Assembly (NCBI RefSeq): GCF_003432065.1
Contig: NZ_QWDE01000002.1
Location: 248,001-312,000, forward strand
Reading direction: 5' to 3'
Length of the DNA stretch: 64,000 nt
Origin: Mucilaginibacter terrenus
GTDB taxonomy: Bacteria > Bacteroidota > Bacteroidia > Sphingobacteriales > Sphingobacteriaceae
Part shown: one piece after another, positions 9,170 through 17,159 of the stretch
Position numbering within the stretch: position 1 is the first letter of the stretch
Layout of the letters: each line of letters starts with the position of its first letter
The notes under the pieces: model-generated
Database searches by the model: none
What the model was told of the DNA's origin: nothing
What the model saw: only the letters and a program-made list of their open reading frames with translations
Made by a program: the position numbers and the translations under genes

Positions 9170-10567
9170 ATGAACGTAAAGCAAAGAACCATTAAGGCGC
9201 CTGTTTCTGTAGCGGGCACGGGTTTACACACCGGTGAAGCAGTTACCATGACCTTTAACCCGGCTCCTGAAAAGCACGGGTATAAATTCCGCAGGGTAGA
9301 CCTGCCCGGGCAGCCAATAATTGATGCCGATTGCGATAACGTTACTGATACTTCACGCGGAACAACGCTTACGCAAAACGGTGCAAGCGTAAGCACTGTA
9401 GAACATGTGCTGGCCGCGCTGGTAGGTTTAGAAATAGACAACGTGCTGATTGACCTGGACGGACCTGAAACGCCGATAATGGATGGCAGTTCTATACAGT
9501 TTATTGATGCTATTGAGCAAACCGGTTTTCAGGACCAGGATGCCGATCGTGAATACTACCATATCCCTTACAACATTCACTACTCAGAACCCGATCGTAA
9601 GGTAGAGATGGTGGCTATGCCGCTTGACGGCGATTACCGCTTTACCTGTATGGTAGATTATAACTCGCAGGTACTGGGCAGCCAGCACGCTACTATATCA
9701 ACCATTGCCGAGTTTAAAAAAGAAATAGCATCCAGCCGTACGTTTTGCTTCTTGCATGAACTAGAAGCGTTGCTGAAACACGACCTTATTAAAGGCGGCG
9801 ACCTGAACAATGCTATTGTTGTAGTAGACAAAAATGTAGATGAGGAAGAGCTTGCGCACCTGGCAAAGCTGTTTAATCGTAAAGACATCAGCGTAGCACC
9901 GCAGGGCATACTAAACAATATTGAACTGCGCCACCAGAATGAGCCGGCACGCCACAAACTGCTGGACATGATAGGCGACCTTGCCCTTGTAGGCGTACCG
10001 CTTAAAGGCCATATCATGGCTGCAAGGCCCGGCCATGCCGCTAACGTTGCCTTCGCCAAGAAGATAAAAGCACTTATTAAAAAAGAGCGCAGCCGCAAGC
10101 ACGTAAAGGTGTATGATCCTAATATGACGCCGGTATATGATACTGTGCAGATAATGAACATACTGCCGCACCGTCCGCCAATGCTGCTGGTCGACAAGAT
10201 TTTAGAACTTACCAAAACGCACGTGGTCGGCTTAAAAGCGGTAACCATGAACGAGCCTTTCTTTGTAGGCCACTTCCCGGGTGCACCGGTAATGCCGGGC
10301 GTTTTACAGATAGAGGCTATGGCGCAAACCGGCGGTATACTGGTGCTTAACACCGTGCCCGATCCGGAAAACTGGCTTACTTTGTTCCTTAAAATAGAGA
10401 ATGCACGCTTTAAGGATAAGGTTTTGCCGGGCGATACGTTAATATTCCGTTGCGACCTTGTGGCGCCTATCCGCAGGGGTATAGCGCAAATGAAAGGCAT
10501 TGGCATGGTAGGCGAGAAGATTGTTGTAGAGGCCGAGCTGATGGCGCAAATAGTAAAATATAAGTAA
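9170..10567 (+). CDS. lpxC-fabZ: Bifunctional LpxC deacetylase / FabZ 3-hydroxyacyl-ACP dehydratase
   Basis: 465 residues; this fusion is typical of Bacteroidota. Residues 1-310 are LpxC, the zinc deacetylase that commits UDP-3-O-acyl-GlcNAc to lipid A: EHVLAAL with zinc ligand His79, and RHKLLDMIGD with His262 and Asp266. Residues 325-465 are FabZ, a hot-dog dehydratase, with ILPHRPPMLLVD, GHFPG (His368) and LQIEAMAQ (Glu382). The fusion puts the enzyme that draws 3-hydroxyacyl-ACP into fatty acids on the same chain as the one that commits to lipid A, which fits a role in balancing the two. Only 3 bp separate it from lpxA. Confidence 0.97.
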   Translation: MNVKQRTIKAPVSVAGTGLHTGEAVTMTFNPAPEKHGYKFRRVDLPGQPIIDADCDNVTDTSRGTTLTQNGASVSTVEHVLAALVGLEIDNVLIDLDGPETPIMDGSSIQFIDAIEQTGFQDQDADREYYHIPYNIHYSEPDRKVEMVAMPLDGDYRFTCMVDYNSQVLGSQHATISTIAEFKKEIASSRTFCFLHELEALLKHDLIKGGDLNNAIVVVDKNVDEEELAHLAKLFNRKDISVAPQGILNNIELRHQNEPARHKLLDMIGDLALVGVPLKGHIMAARPGHAANVAFAKKIKALIKKERSRKHVKVYDPNMTPVYDTVQIMNILPHRPPMLLVDKILELTKTHVVGLKAVTMNEPFFVGHFPGAPVMPGVLQIEAMAQTGGILVLNTVPDPENWLTLFLKIENARFKDKVLPGDTLIFRCDLVAPIRRGIAQMKGIGMVGEKIVVEAELMAQIVKYK

Positions 10568-10570
10568 GTT

Positions 10571-11356
10571 ATGATCCAGCCGTTAGCGTATATACACCCC
10601 CAGGCCCGCATTGCTGATAATGTGGTGATTGAGCCTTTTGTTACCATACATAAAGATGTGGAAATTGGCGAAGGTACCTGGGTGGGTTCTAATTCGGTAA
10701 TTATGGATGGTGCGCGTATCGGCAAAAATTGTCGCATATTTCCCGGTGCGGTTGTTTCGGCCCCGCCGCAGGATCTTAAATATAAGGGCGAGCCAAGCAC
10801 AGTTACAATAGGCGACAACACAGTTATCCGCGAATGCGTTACGCTAAACCGTGGTACTGCATTAGACAAGAACACTACGACTATTGGCAGCAATTGCTTG
10901 CTAATGGCCTATGTGCATGTGGCGCACGATTGCGTTGTGGGCGATAATGTAATTATTGCCAATGGCGTACAGCTGGCGGGCCACATCAATGTATATGACT
11001 ATGCTTTTATCGGCGGTACATCGGCAGTACACCAGTTTGTGGAAATAGGTGCGCACAGCATGATCTCCGGCGGATCGCTGGTACGTAAAGATGTTCCGCC
11101 TTACACAAAAGCGGGTCGCGAGCCTCTGTCTTACATCGGTATCAACTCCGTAGGCTTACGCCGCAGGGGCTTTTCAGCCCAGACCATAAATGAGATCCAG
11201 GAGATATATCGCATTATCTTCCTCAAAAAATACAACGTAACCAAAGCGCTGGACATCATTGAAGCCGAGTTTAACCCGACAGTAGAACGGGACGAGATCA
11301 TCAATTTTGTACAAAATTCGCAACGCGGAATTATGAAAGGTTTTGGAGCGGTATAG
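10571..11356 (+). CDS. lpxA: UDP-N-acetylglucosamine O-acyltransferase LpxA
   Basis: 261 residues, the usual size. It catalyses the first lipid A step, moving a 3-hydroxyacyl chain from ACP to UDP-GlcNAc. The N-terminal beta-helix is built from hexapeptide repeats (about 1-185), with the catalytic His in MAYVHVAHDCVVG. The C-terminal helical part carries GLRRRGFSAQTINEIQEIYR. It is the last lpx gene of the block and is followed by a palindromic repeat that fills the whole gap to the ABC ATPase gene. Confidence 0.97.
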   Translation: MIQPLAYIHPQARIADNVVIEPFVTIHKDVEIGEGTWVGSNSVIMDGARIGKNCRIFPGAVVSAPPQDLKYKGEPSTVTIGDNTVIRECVTLNRGTALDKNTTTIGSNCLLMAYVHVAHDCVVGDNVIIANGVQLAGHINVYDYAFIGGTSAVHQFVEIGAHSMISGGSLVRKDVPPYTKAGREPLSYIGINSVGLRRRGFSAQTINEIQEIYRIIFLKKYNVTKALDIIEAEFNPTVERDEIINFVQNSQRGIMKGFGAV

Positions 11357-11360
11357 TATT

Positions 11361-11462
11361 GTCTGAACCGGAATTCATTGAATTAAAGAATTTGTCGAAT
11401 CCATATAAGCTTCAGCTCATCAATTCTGCTCATTAGTAAATTCTTTAAATTCGAGTTCAGAC
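11361..11462. repeat. REP-like imperfect palindrome filling the lpxA-ABC gap
   Basis: The arms GTCTGAAC (11361-11368) and GTTCAGAC (11455-11462) are perfect inverted repeats. Inside them GAATT (11371-11375) pairs with AATTC (11448-11452), and AAAGAATTT (11385-11393) pairs with AAATTCTTT (11438-11446), leaving a bulge of 9 on the left arm. The interior has further GAAT/ATTC units. The length (102 bp), the GAATT periodicity and the end sequence resemble dispersed palindromic repeats I recall from Sphingobacteriaceae intergenic regions. It ends 7 bp before the next ATG. Confidence 0.6.
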
Positions 11463-11469
11463 CACAACA

Positions 11470-12102
11470 ATGCAGATCACCCTCCAGAACATAGGCCGGC
11501 GTTTTAACCGCGAATGGATATTCAGGGGTATCGACTATTCCTTTGGAGATAACAGCAGCTATGCCATACTGGGGTCTAACGGGTCGGGCAAATCTACCCT
11601 GCTGCAGGTGCTTAACGGCAGCCTGGCGCCCTCTACCGGCAAACTTACCTATACCCGCATTGGGGAGGAAATTGAACCGGAAAAGATATTTAATTACCTG
11701 AGCCTTGCCGCCCCTTACCTGGAATTGATAGAAGAGTTTACCTTGAACGAAGTGGTTGATTTCCATTTCAAATTTAAAGCCTTAAGATCGGGGCTAGACA
11801 AAGCCGCTGTGTTGGATATTCTCGGATTAGCAGGAAGCCGCAATAAGGCAATACGGTACTTTTCATCCGGGATGAAACAGCGCCTTAAGCTTGTACTAGC
11901 TTTTTGTGCAGATACCCCAATGCTGATGCTGGACGAGCCAACTTCAAACCTCGACACGCAAGGGATAGACTGGTATCTAAGTTTAATTCAACAATATAGC
12001 GTTGGCCGCTTAACTATTATCTGTTCTAACCAGGAGCACGAATATAGATTTTGTAAGCACCAAATGAGCATAGCGGACTATAAGGATGCTCCTAAAAAGT
12101 AG
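11470..12102 (+). CDS. ABC transporter ATP-binding protein
   Basis: 210 residues, a single nucleotide-binding domain. Walker A GSNGSGKS at 35-42, the signature YFSSGMKQRLKL in the middle, and Walker B with D-loop MLMLDEPTSNLD. No membrane subunit gene is next to it, so its partner is encoded elsewhere; the CcmA/ABC-2 exporter type is the closest in feel. The position directly after lpxA could hint at an envelope substrate, but that is inference from location only. The palindromic repeat just upstream may contain or hinder its promoter. Confidence 0.88.
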   Translation: MQITLQNIGRRFNREWIFRGIDYSFGDNSSYAILGSNGSGKSTLLQVLNGSLAPSTGKLTYTRIGEEIEPEKIFNYLSLAAPYLELIEEFTLNEVVDFHFKFKALRSGLDKAAVLDILGLAGSRNKAIRYFSSGMKQRLKLVLAFCADTPMLMLDEPTSNLDTQGIDWYLSLIQQYSVGRLTIICSNQEHEYRFCKHQMSIADYKDAPKK

Positions 12103-12169
12103 TTTTCTTAACAGTATTAGTTGCTCGAATTCATTACACATCAAGTTACATGCAATTAATTAAGTTCCA

Positions 12170-12982
12170 ATGTTTGAAATATTTAAAAGACATAGGGATA
12201 GAATCAAAGTAGAGGGCTCCAACATCTACATTGACAATAAGAACAAGAATGTTGGCCGGGCATTTGAACTCCTAAACATCTTTGAGTTAACAACTGAACT
12301 GCCGGAAATAAAAATATATGAGAACCAAGACTTGGTTCGCACTTTCCGATTAGATGCAATGGACCGCAATCCTGACTTAACGGGTCAATTTTTACATAGC
12401 TCGATTAGAGTTTTTGCAAATAGCGGAGTGATGATTGATGGGGTGATCTCCAAAAATAATGTAAGTGTTGCAGAGTGGACAGACGCTAACTATGAAGCGA
12501 TAAGATTGCAACCATTTTTTCTGTCTGATAAGAGCGAAATTAATACCAGTTTACAAGGCAGAGGGCTGTTTGAACGCGGCTTGCATTTTAGCGGAGTAAT
12601 TACACCAGACGGAGTAAGATGTATTTGCGTTTGCGATGTGTGCAACTTAAGCTTTACTGTACAGCATTTTCATGCTGGTTTCTCAGAATTACAATACTTT
12701 TACTCGACAGACAGTCAAGAAACATTGGTCGTTCCCTATGGCGCAATCGAGGGCATGCCCGCACAATTGCAATCAACTATCAGCGATGATGATCTTAGAA
12801 CTGTTGAGGCAGTGCTGCCCAAACCTTCTAACGGGCCGGGTACATTTAACTATTATAACTCTTTTAGATGTCCGCACTGCCATTTGCCGTATATCGACTT
12901 TGAAAACTTTAGAGAAATGAGACCTAATGAATATTATGGCAACACTTACATTAACCAGGAGGTTGTAAGACTGTCCGACTAA
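12170..12982 (+). CDS. Unknown protein with two CxxC motifs
   Basis: 270 residues, no signal peptide or membrane segment. I do not recognise the family. A cluster CICVCDVC lies at about residues 148-155, and a second pair, RCPHC, follows near 233, so one zinc-ribbon-like site built from two knuckles is likely. The knuckles bracket a region with FHAGFSELQYFYS and VVPYGAIEG. The DNA looks more AT-rich and uses AGA for Arg more often than the lpx genes do, which by eye suggests a different origin. No operon partner is evident; the convergent epimerase gene follows after 14 bp. Confidence 0.7.
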   Translation: MFEIFKRHRDRIKVEGSNIYIDNKNKNVGRAFELLNIFELTTELPEIKIYENQDLVRTFRLDAMDRNPDLTGQFLHSSIRVFANSGVMIDGVISKNNVSVAEWTDANYEAIRLQPFFLSDKSEINTSLQGRGLFERGLHFSGVITPDGVRCICVCDVCNLSFTVQHFHAGFSELQYFYSTDSQETLVVPYGAIEGMPAQLQSTISDDDLRTVEAVLPKPSNGPGTFNYYNSFRCPHCHLPYIDFENFREMRPNEYYGNTYINQEVVRLSD

Positions 12983-12996
12983 GAAGGAGTTGACTT

Positions 12997-13857
12997 TTAC
13001 CCCCTCAAAAAGGCTGCCCTCTCTAACAAATAATCAAAAGTGTATTTAGGCGAATAGCCCAGCATCTTCCTTGCCTTATCAGTAACATATACCCTGTCAA
13101 CACTCTCCGGAAACAACCATCCTCTTTCCTTATAAATGTTTGCAGCCTTAGGGTAAAGTTTAAGAATGCTCTCGACCGGATTATTTTTAAGTGCCTTCAC
13201 GTCATCCTTCGAAAAGGGACTGCTGCTGGCAATATTAAAGATCTCGAAATTATTAAACTGCTGCTGTAGGGCCAGGTATAGGGCTTCGGCGCCGTCACGC
13301 TCGTCCAGTCCACGATAGAGGCGGTGATTGGCTTCCAGATTGGCTGGTTCCGGCAGAAATCGCCCCACCCGGTAAACGGAAGTTTGCAGCCCTTCTTTGT
13401 AGAAAAAGTCTTTACATAACTGCTCTGCAGCCTGCTTGGTAATATCATATATATCCCGCGGTTGTACCGGCAGCTCTTCATCCACCCAAACTGCCTGATC
13501 GGGGTTTTCCATAGCGCTCCCGTAAATAGAAGTGGTGCTTATATATAAAAACTGTTTAACTCCGCATTTTACACTCGCGTTCAGCAGGTTCAAAGTGCCA
13601 TAAATGTTGGTGTCTATGAAAGCTTCTCTTGGATAATTAAGGTCGTAATGCCTGCCGTGTATTGCTGCGGTATGGATGATAGCGTCAACATCAGCGCAGG
13701 CCGCGAGCACCTGGTCTTTATGGGTAATATCAAGCAAGAGATTGGTAGATGGGCCGGGTACAATATCCGCGCCAACAGCCTCAATGTTTGTGGCCGCAAG
13801 CTTTTGCATTACAGCTTTTCCTAATTTACCTGCAGACCCGGTAACCAGTACTTTCAT
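12997..13857 (-). CDS. NAD(P)-dependent epimerase/dehydratase (extended SDR)
   Basis: 286 residues. The N-terminal Rossmann motif VTGSAGKLGKAV (5-16) follows the GxxGxxG pattern, and VGADIVPG supplies the acidic residue for the adenosine ribose. IYISTTSIYG-type Ser/Thr residues and a YDITK motif complete the Ser-Tyr-Lys triad. The C-terminal DKARKMLGYSPKYTFDYLLERA is typical of sugar-nucleotide epimerases. The substrate is unknown. It is divergent from efp. Confidence 0.85.
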   Translation of the reverse strand: MKVLVTGSAGKLGKAVMQKLAATNIEAVGADIVPGPSTNLLLDITHKDQVLAACADVDAIIHTAAIHGRHYDLNYPREAFIDTNIYGTLNLLNASVKCGVKQFLYISTTSIYGSAMENPDQAVWVDEELPVQPRDIYDITKQAAEQLCKDFFYKEGLQTSVYRVGRFLPEPANLEANHRLYRGLDERDGAEALYLALQQQFNNFEIFNIASSSPFSKDDVKALKNNPVESILKLYPKAANIYKERGWLFPESVDRVYVTDKARKMLGYSPKYTFDYLLERAAFLRG

Positions 13858-13920
13858 GAAGAGATTTTGTGCTAAAATACTATTCGGCTACAATCATTCC
13901 CAAATCTCGATACTAATACA

Positions 13921-13929
13921 TAATTTTGC
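13921..13929 (+). promoter_or_regulatory. -7 promoter box for efp
   Basis: TAATTTTGC matches TAnnTTTG fully and lies 22 bp before the efp ATG. No clear TTG is found at the -33 position. Confidence 0.55.
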
Positions 13930-13950
13930 GCCTCAATTATAAATAGTTAT

Positions 13951-14511
13951 ATGGCAAAAGCATCAGATATAAAGAATGGCAACATTCTTCGCTTTAACGG
14001 AGAACTGGTACAGGTAGAGGAATTTATACACCGTACACCGGGTAACCTTCGCGCGTTTTACCAGGCCCGTATGCGTAACGTGCGTTCAGGTAAATTAGTT
14101 GAATATCGTTTCCGTACAGACGAAGAGGTAGATATAAGAAGGGTAGAAACCAACGACTACCAGTACCTTTATGACGAAGGCGACGCGCTGGTGATAATGG
14201 ATAACACTACCTATGATCAGCATAGCGTGCCTAAAGCTTTGTTTGGCAACGCGGTACGTTTTCTGAAAGAAGGGATGAATGTTATTGTTGCGTTCGAGAG
14301 CGAAGAGCCAATTATGGGCTCGGTACCGGGATCTGCTGAGCTGGAGATCACTTATACTGAGCCGGCCGTTAAAGGTGATACATCAAGCGGAGCTTTAAAG
14401 AAAGCTACCGTTGAGACCGGAGCCGAAATTAACGTACCATTATTCATCAACATTGGCGATAAAGTGAAGGTTGATACCGCAACCGGAGCTTACGTGGAAA
14501 GAGCTAAATAA
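13951..14511 (+). CDS. efp: Translation elongation factor P
   Basis: 186 residues, the full three-domain length. EF-P enters the ribosomal E site and relieves stalling at polyproline. The N-terminal KOW-like domain has DIKNGNILRFNGELVQVEEF; the OB-type domains contain PKALFGNAVRFLKEGMNV and the C-terminal DKVKVDTATGAYVERAK. The loop that is post-translationally modified in other bacteria reads TPGNLRAF here, so the residue aligned with E. coli Lys34 is Asn32 rather than Lys or Arg. It stands alone with its own promoter and terminator. Confidence 0.97.
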   Translation: MAKASDIKNGNILRFNGELVQVEEFIHRTPGNLRAFYQARMRNVRSGKLVEYRFRTDEEVDIRRVETNDYQYLYDEGDALVIMDNTTYDQHSVPKALFGNAVRFLKEGMNVIVAFESEEPIMGSVPGSAELEITYTEPAVKGDTSSGALKKATVETGAEINVPLFINIGDKVKVDTATGAYVERAK

Positions 14512-14522
14512 TTAATAAATAA

Positions 14523-14567
14523 AAGACATGTATATCGGCCATCCGTAAGGACGGCCGGTCTTGTTTT
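14523..14567 (+). terminator. Intrinsic terminator after efp
   Basis: An outer pair AAGAC/GTCTT encloses CGGCCATCC (14536-14544), loop GTAA, and GGACGGCCG, with one A-C mismatch, followed by the T-rich GTCTTGTTTT. Confidence 0.7.
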
Positions 14568-14816
14568 AGGGGTAATTGAATAGGGGTTTTTGTACCTGTA
14601 ATTTCACCTATTACCTGCAAATATTTTCAATATTAGCGTTGTGAATCGGTGTGGTTTTTAAAGGTGCCTGCATGGTTTTTCAGGCAAAAACCTTGTTTTT
14701 AATGCGATCAGATGCCTTTTCTGATTGGTTTGCCAGGTGTTCAGTTTGGGTGTTCAATATGCACAGGCACAAAAAAAGCTGAACACTTTTGAACAGTTTG
14801 CCACTTTAGGGTCGTC
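14568..14816. other. Gene-free spacer with inverted repeats between efp and xth
   Basis: No credible ORF is seen. The spacer contains GCCTG/CAGGC inverted copies near 14670-14690 and a longer set, GTGTTCAG (14737-14744) with CTGAACAC (14779-14786), plus inner TGTTCA/TGAACA copies. It lies downstream of both efp and the convergent xth and may simply be a 3' processing or terminator region. Confidence 0.4.
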
Positions 14817-15584
14817 TTAAAACTCAAGCTCAACCATCACCGGGCAATGGTCCGAGTGTTTGGCTTCCGGCAGTATTACCGCGCGTTTAATGTTGTCTTC
14901 AAGCTCTTTACTAACCATGGCGTAATCAATCCGCCAGCCGAGGTTCTTGGCCCTCGCATTAGCCCTGAAGCTCCACCAGGTATAGTTGTGAGGCTCCTTA
15001 TTAACATGGCGGAAGCTATCCACAAAGCCCGATTCCAGGAAGTTCTCCATCCACTCGCGCTCCTCCGGTAAAAACCCCGATGAGTTAGCGTTAGATTTAG
15101 GATTGTGGATATCAATAGGTTTGTGGCAGATGTTGTAATCGCCGCAGATAACCAGGTTAGGATGGTCTACCTTTAACAATGTCAGGTACTTACCAAACTC
15201 ATCCAGAAAACGATACTTAAATACCTGGCGCTCATCGCCGCTGGAACCTGACGGGAAGTAAACACTCATAACAGATACTTCATCAAAATCCACGCGTATG
15301 CAGCGCCCCTCTCGGTCAAAGTCGGGGATACCGCAGCCATATTCGATATGATTGGGCAGTATCTTGGTAAAAATAGCCGTTCCGCTATAGCCCTTTTTTT
15401 CTGCCGGAAACCAGTAATGCTGATATCCAAGCGCGTCAACCAGGCCAAGGTCGGTAAGTACATCGGGCGTGGCCTTTATCTCCTGCAGGCAAACTACGTC
15501 GGCATCTGTAGCTTGTAGCCAGGCCAGCCAGTTCTTGTTTATAGCCGAGCGGATTCCGTTAACATTGTAGGTAATTATCTTCAT
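14817..15584 (-). CDS. xth: Exodeoxyribonuclease III (AP endonuclease)
   Basis: 255 residues. ExoIII-type enzymes cut DNA at abasic sites and trim 3' ends in base excision repair. The start KIITYNVNGIRSAINK and LQEIKA carry the metal-binding Asn and Glu; VICGDYNICHKPIDIHNPK holds the catalytic Asp-Asn pair; WRIDYAMVS and HSDHCPV at the C-terminus hold the final Asp-His pair. It overlaps the upstream cyclophilin gene by 4 bp, so the two are translationally coupled. Confidence 0.95.
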   Translation of the reverse strand: MKIITYNVNGIRSAINKNWLAWLQATDADVVCLQEIKATPDVLTDLGLVDALGYQHYWFPAEKKGYSGTAIFTKILPNHIEYGCGIPDFDREGRCIRVDFDEVSVMSVYFPSGSSGDERQVFKYRFLDEFGKYLTLLKVDHPNLVICGDYNICHKPIDIHNPKSNANSSGFLPEEREWMENFLESGFVDSFRHVNKEPHNYTWWSFRANARAKNLGWRIDYAMVSKELEDNIKRAVILPEAKHSDHCPVMVELEF

Positions 15585-16288
15585 TTAACTTTAGGCCAAA
15601 GGATTTTATCCAGCTGTTTGCATTCTTTTTTGCTGAGCAGTTCCACTATCATGGGCACATTTTTGGTAGGCCTGTCCCGTTCATCTTTCTTCACTGCGGC
15701 TACACGGTCTACCATATCGATGCCACTAACTACCTCGCCATAAACGGTGTAGTTTTGATCGAGGTGCGGAGCGCCACCAACAGTGGTGTAAATCTCCCGT
15801 TGCGATGCAGGTATCTTACGTCCTTTAAGGCGAGTGTTCTCCAGGGTGTCTAATTTACCCGGAGTAAACCGGCGGCCCTCCACAATGTAAAATTGGCACC
15901 CACTTGAAGCTTTCTTAGGGTTATCATCGCGCGCTGCAGCGAGCACGCCTCGTTTATGAAAAAGGCTATCGCGAAACTCTGCAGGGATAGTGTACTTAAC
16001 ATCGCCATTGCCCAGCTCTGCGCCTGGCTTTGCTTTAGATGTATCACGAGAGTCGGGGTCTCCGCCCTGTATCATAAAGTTCTGTATTACCCTATGGAAC
16101 AGCGTACCATTATAAAAACCTTGTTTAGTAAGCTTGATAAAATTATCACGATGCAGCGGTGTCTCATTGTATAATCGGATGATACAATCTCCGTAGCTGG
16201 TGTGTATACGTACGTATTGGTTCTTTGGCGGCCTGGCAAAAGCAATACTTACAGTGAGTAGTAAAAGCAGGGTAAGAAGTTTCTTCAT
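15581..16288 (-). CDS. Exported cyclophilin-type peptidyl-prolyl isomerase
   Basis: 235 residues with a signal peptide (1-18, ending AFA), so it acts in the periplasm on folding of exported proteins. The cyclophilin core has TPLHRDNFIKLTKQGFYNGTLFHRVIQNFMIQGGD, then SGCQFYIV, and ends with NYTVYGEVVSGIDMVDRVAAV. An insertion of about 40 residues around RRFTPGKLDTLENTRLKGRK is common in Bacteroidota versions. It begins 1 bp after the stop of the upstream 114-codon gene. Confidence 0.95.
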   Translation of the reverse strand: MKKLLTLLLLLTVSIAFARPPKNQYVRIHTSYGDCIIRLYNETPLHRDNFIKLTKQGFYNGTLFHRVIQNFMIQGGDPDSRDTSKAKPGAELGNGDVKYTIPAEFRDSLFHKRGVLAAARDDNPKKASSGCQFYIVEGRRFTPGKLDTLENTRLKGRKIPASQREIYTTVGGAPHLDQNYTVYGEVVSGIDMVDRVAAVKKDERDRPTKNVPMIVELLSKKECKQLDKILWPKVK

Positions 16289-16289
16289 A

Positions 16290-16634
16290 TTAATATCCGT
16301 TTTCCTCGAAGTAGGTTATAATAAGTGATTTCAGCAGCATTTCCTGTTCCAGTAGGGTATAGTTCGGGACCTGCTTTACTAATTTCCAATGCGGCCAGCC
16401 ATCCTGATCCTGGCCCTCAAGTTCGTAAAACCCCATCTGGCTAAACAGTTTGCAGTTGGCTATATGCATCAGCTCCTCCTTCTCGCGTTTTTTGAATTTA
16501 CGGGGGCCTTGGCCAAGCTCCTGCACGCCTATCAAAAACAAAAGCACCTTTATATCAGGTTTTTCGTTGTCAAAATCTGCAGCTATTTTGTCCTGTAACT
16601 GCGCAAACTTTGCATTAATTTCTGCAGGTTTCAT
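16290..16634 (-). CDS. Conserved small protein of unknown function
   Basis: 114 residues, soluble, no signal peptide. I recall similar proteins in Sphingobacteriaceae but no assigned function. Features: a central block KVLLFLIGVQELGQGPRKFKKREKEELMHIAN rich in Lys/Glu and predicted helical, then QMGFYELEGQDQDGWPHW. It leads a tight minus-strand run with the cyclophilin and xth genes (1 bp gap, then 4 bp overlap). A -7 box lies just upstream. Confidence 0.8.
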   Translation of the reverse strand: MKPAEINAKFAQLQDKIAADFDNEKPDIKVLLFLIGVQELGQGPRKFKKREKEELMHIANCKLFSQMGFYELEGQDQDGWPHWKLVKQVPNYTLLEQEMLLKSLIITYFEENGY

Positions 16635-16638
16635 ATTC

Positions 16639-16647
16639 GCAAATATA
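16639..16647 (-). promoter_or_regulatory. -7 promoter box for the 114-codon gene/cyclophilin/xth run
   Basis: On the minus strand it reads TATATTTGC, a full TAnnTTTG match. It ends 4 bp before the ATG (16634), so the transcript would be nearly leaderless. Confidence 0.6.
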
Positions 16648-16734
16648 CAGATGTGCCGCGATACGGAACTTTATTATTGAAAGCGCTTTAACAACATTGT
16701 TACGTTTAGGTAGTTAGCTTAAAAGTTTATTAAC

Positions 16735-16751
16735 TAACTTTGCGCAAAGTT
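16735..16751 (+). promoter_or_regulatory. Promoter -7 box inside a 16-bp palindrome upstream of the metal-receptor genes
   Basis: TAACTTTGC (16735-16743) is a full -7 match. It is part of the perfect palindrome AACTTTGCGCAAAGTT (16736-16751). A dimeric regulator bound there would cover the RNA polymerase site. The next start codon is GTG 16769. Confidence 0.55.
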
Positions 16752-16768
16752 GATAAACAACATTATCT

Positions 16769-17098
16769 GTGAAAAGAAACGTTTACCATATAGTTTTTGC
16801 CTGGGCATTGCTGCTAAGCTTTGTTACCGGCCAATATATGGTTTACGCGCATCAGCATAACTTGGTAAAAAATGTTCATGCTTCCTGTACCAGTGTAAAG
16901 CACGCCTGGCACCAGAGTGTTCAGGAAAAATGCCAGCTGTGTGACAGTATGCACCATGTGGCTATGGATGTGAACCACGACATCGCCTACCAGGTTACTT
17001 TAACATCGCAGCAGCGGTTGTTTGTTTCGCCTTTATATAGCTTCACCAGCATATCGCTCATCCTGGCCTCCGGGCGGGCTCCTCCTGTGTTTTCATAA
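16769..17098 (+). CDS. Small exported His/Cys-rich protein ahead of TonB receptor
   Basis: 109 residues from GTG 16769. An N-terminal hydrophobic segment (about 8-28) makes it exported or membrane-anchored. The mature part is rich in possible metal ligands: HQHNLVKNVHASC, HAWHQ, EKCQLCDSMHH. It ends in a GRAPP motif reminiscent of DUF2946-like proteins that accompany copper genes. It precedes a TonB receptor by 61 bp with a shared promoter, which suggests a metal-linked role; copper or zinc is inference. Confidence 0.6.
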   Translation: MKRNVYHIVFAWALLLSFVTGQYMVYAHQHNLVKNVHASCTSVKHAWHQSVQEKCQLCDSMHHVAMDVNHDIAYQVTLTSQQRLFVSPLYSFTSISLILASGRAPPVFS

Positions 17099-17159
17099 CA
17101 TCCTGTTTAAACTAAGGCTGCTCACTGCAGTCATTTTCACGAACTCTTATTAATTTGTT

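Noticed and set aside
9658..10893. Minus-strand frame of 411 codons across lpxC-fabZ and lpxA
   Set aside because: Shadow of two strongly conserved plus-strand genes; its Ser/Ile/Pro-rich composition is typical of antisense frames.
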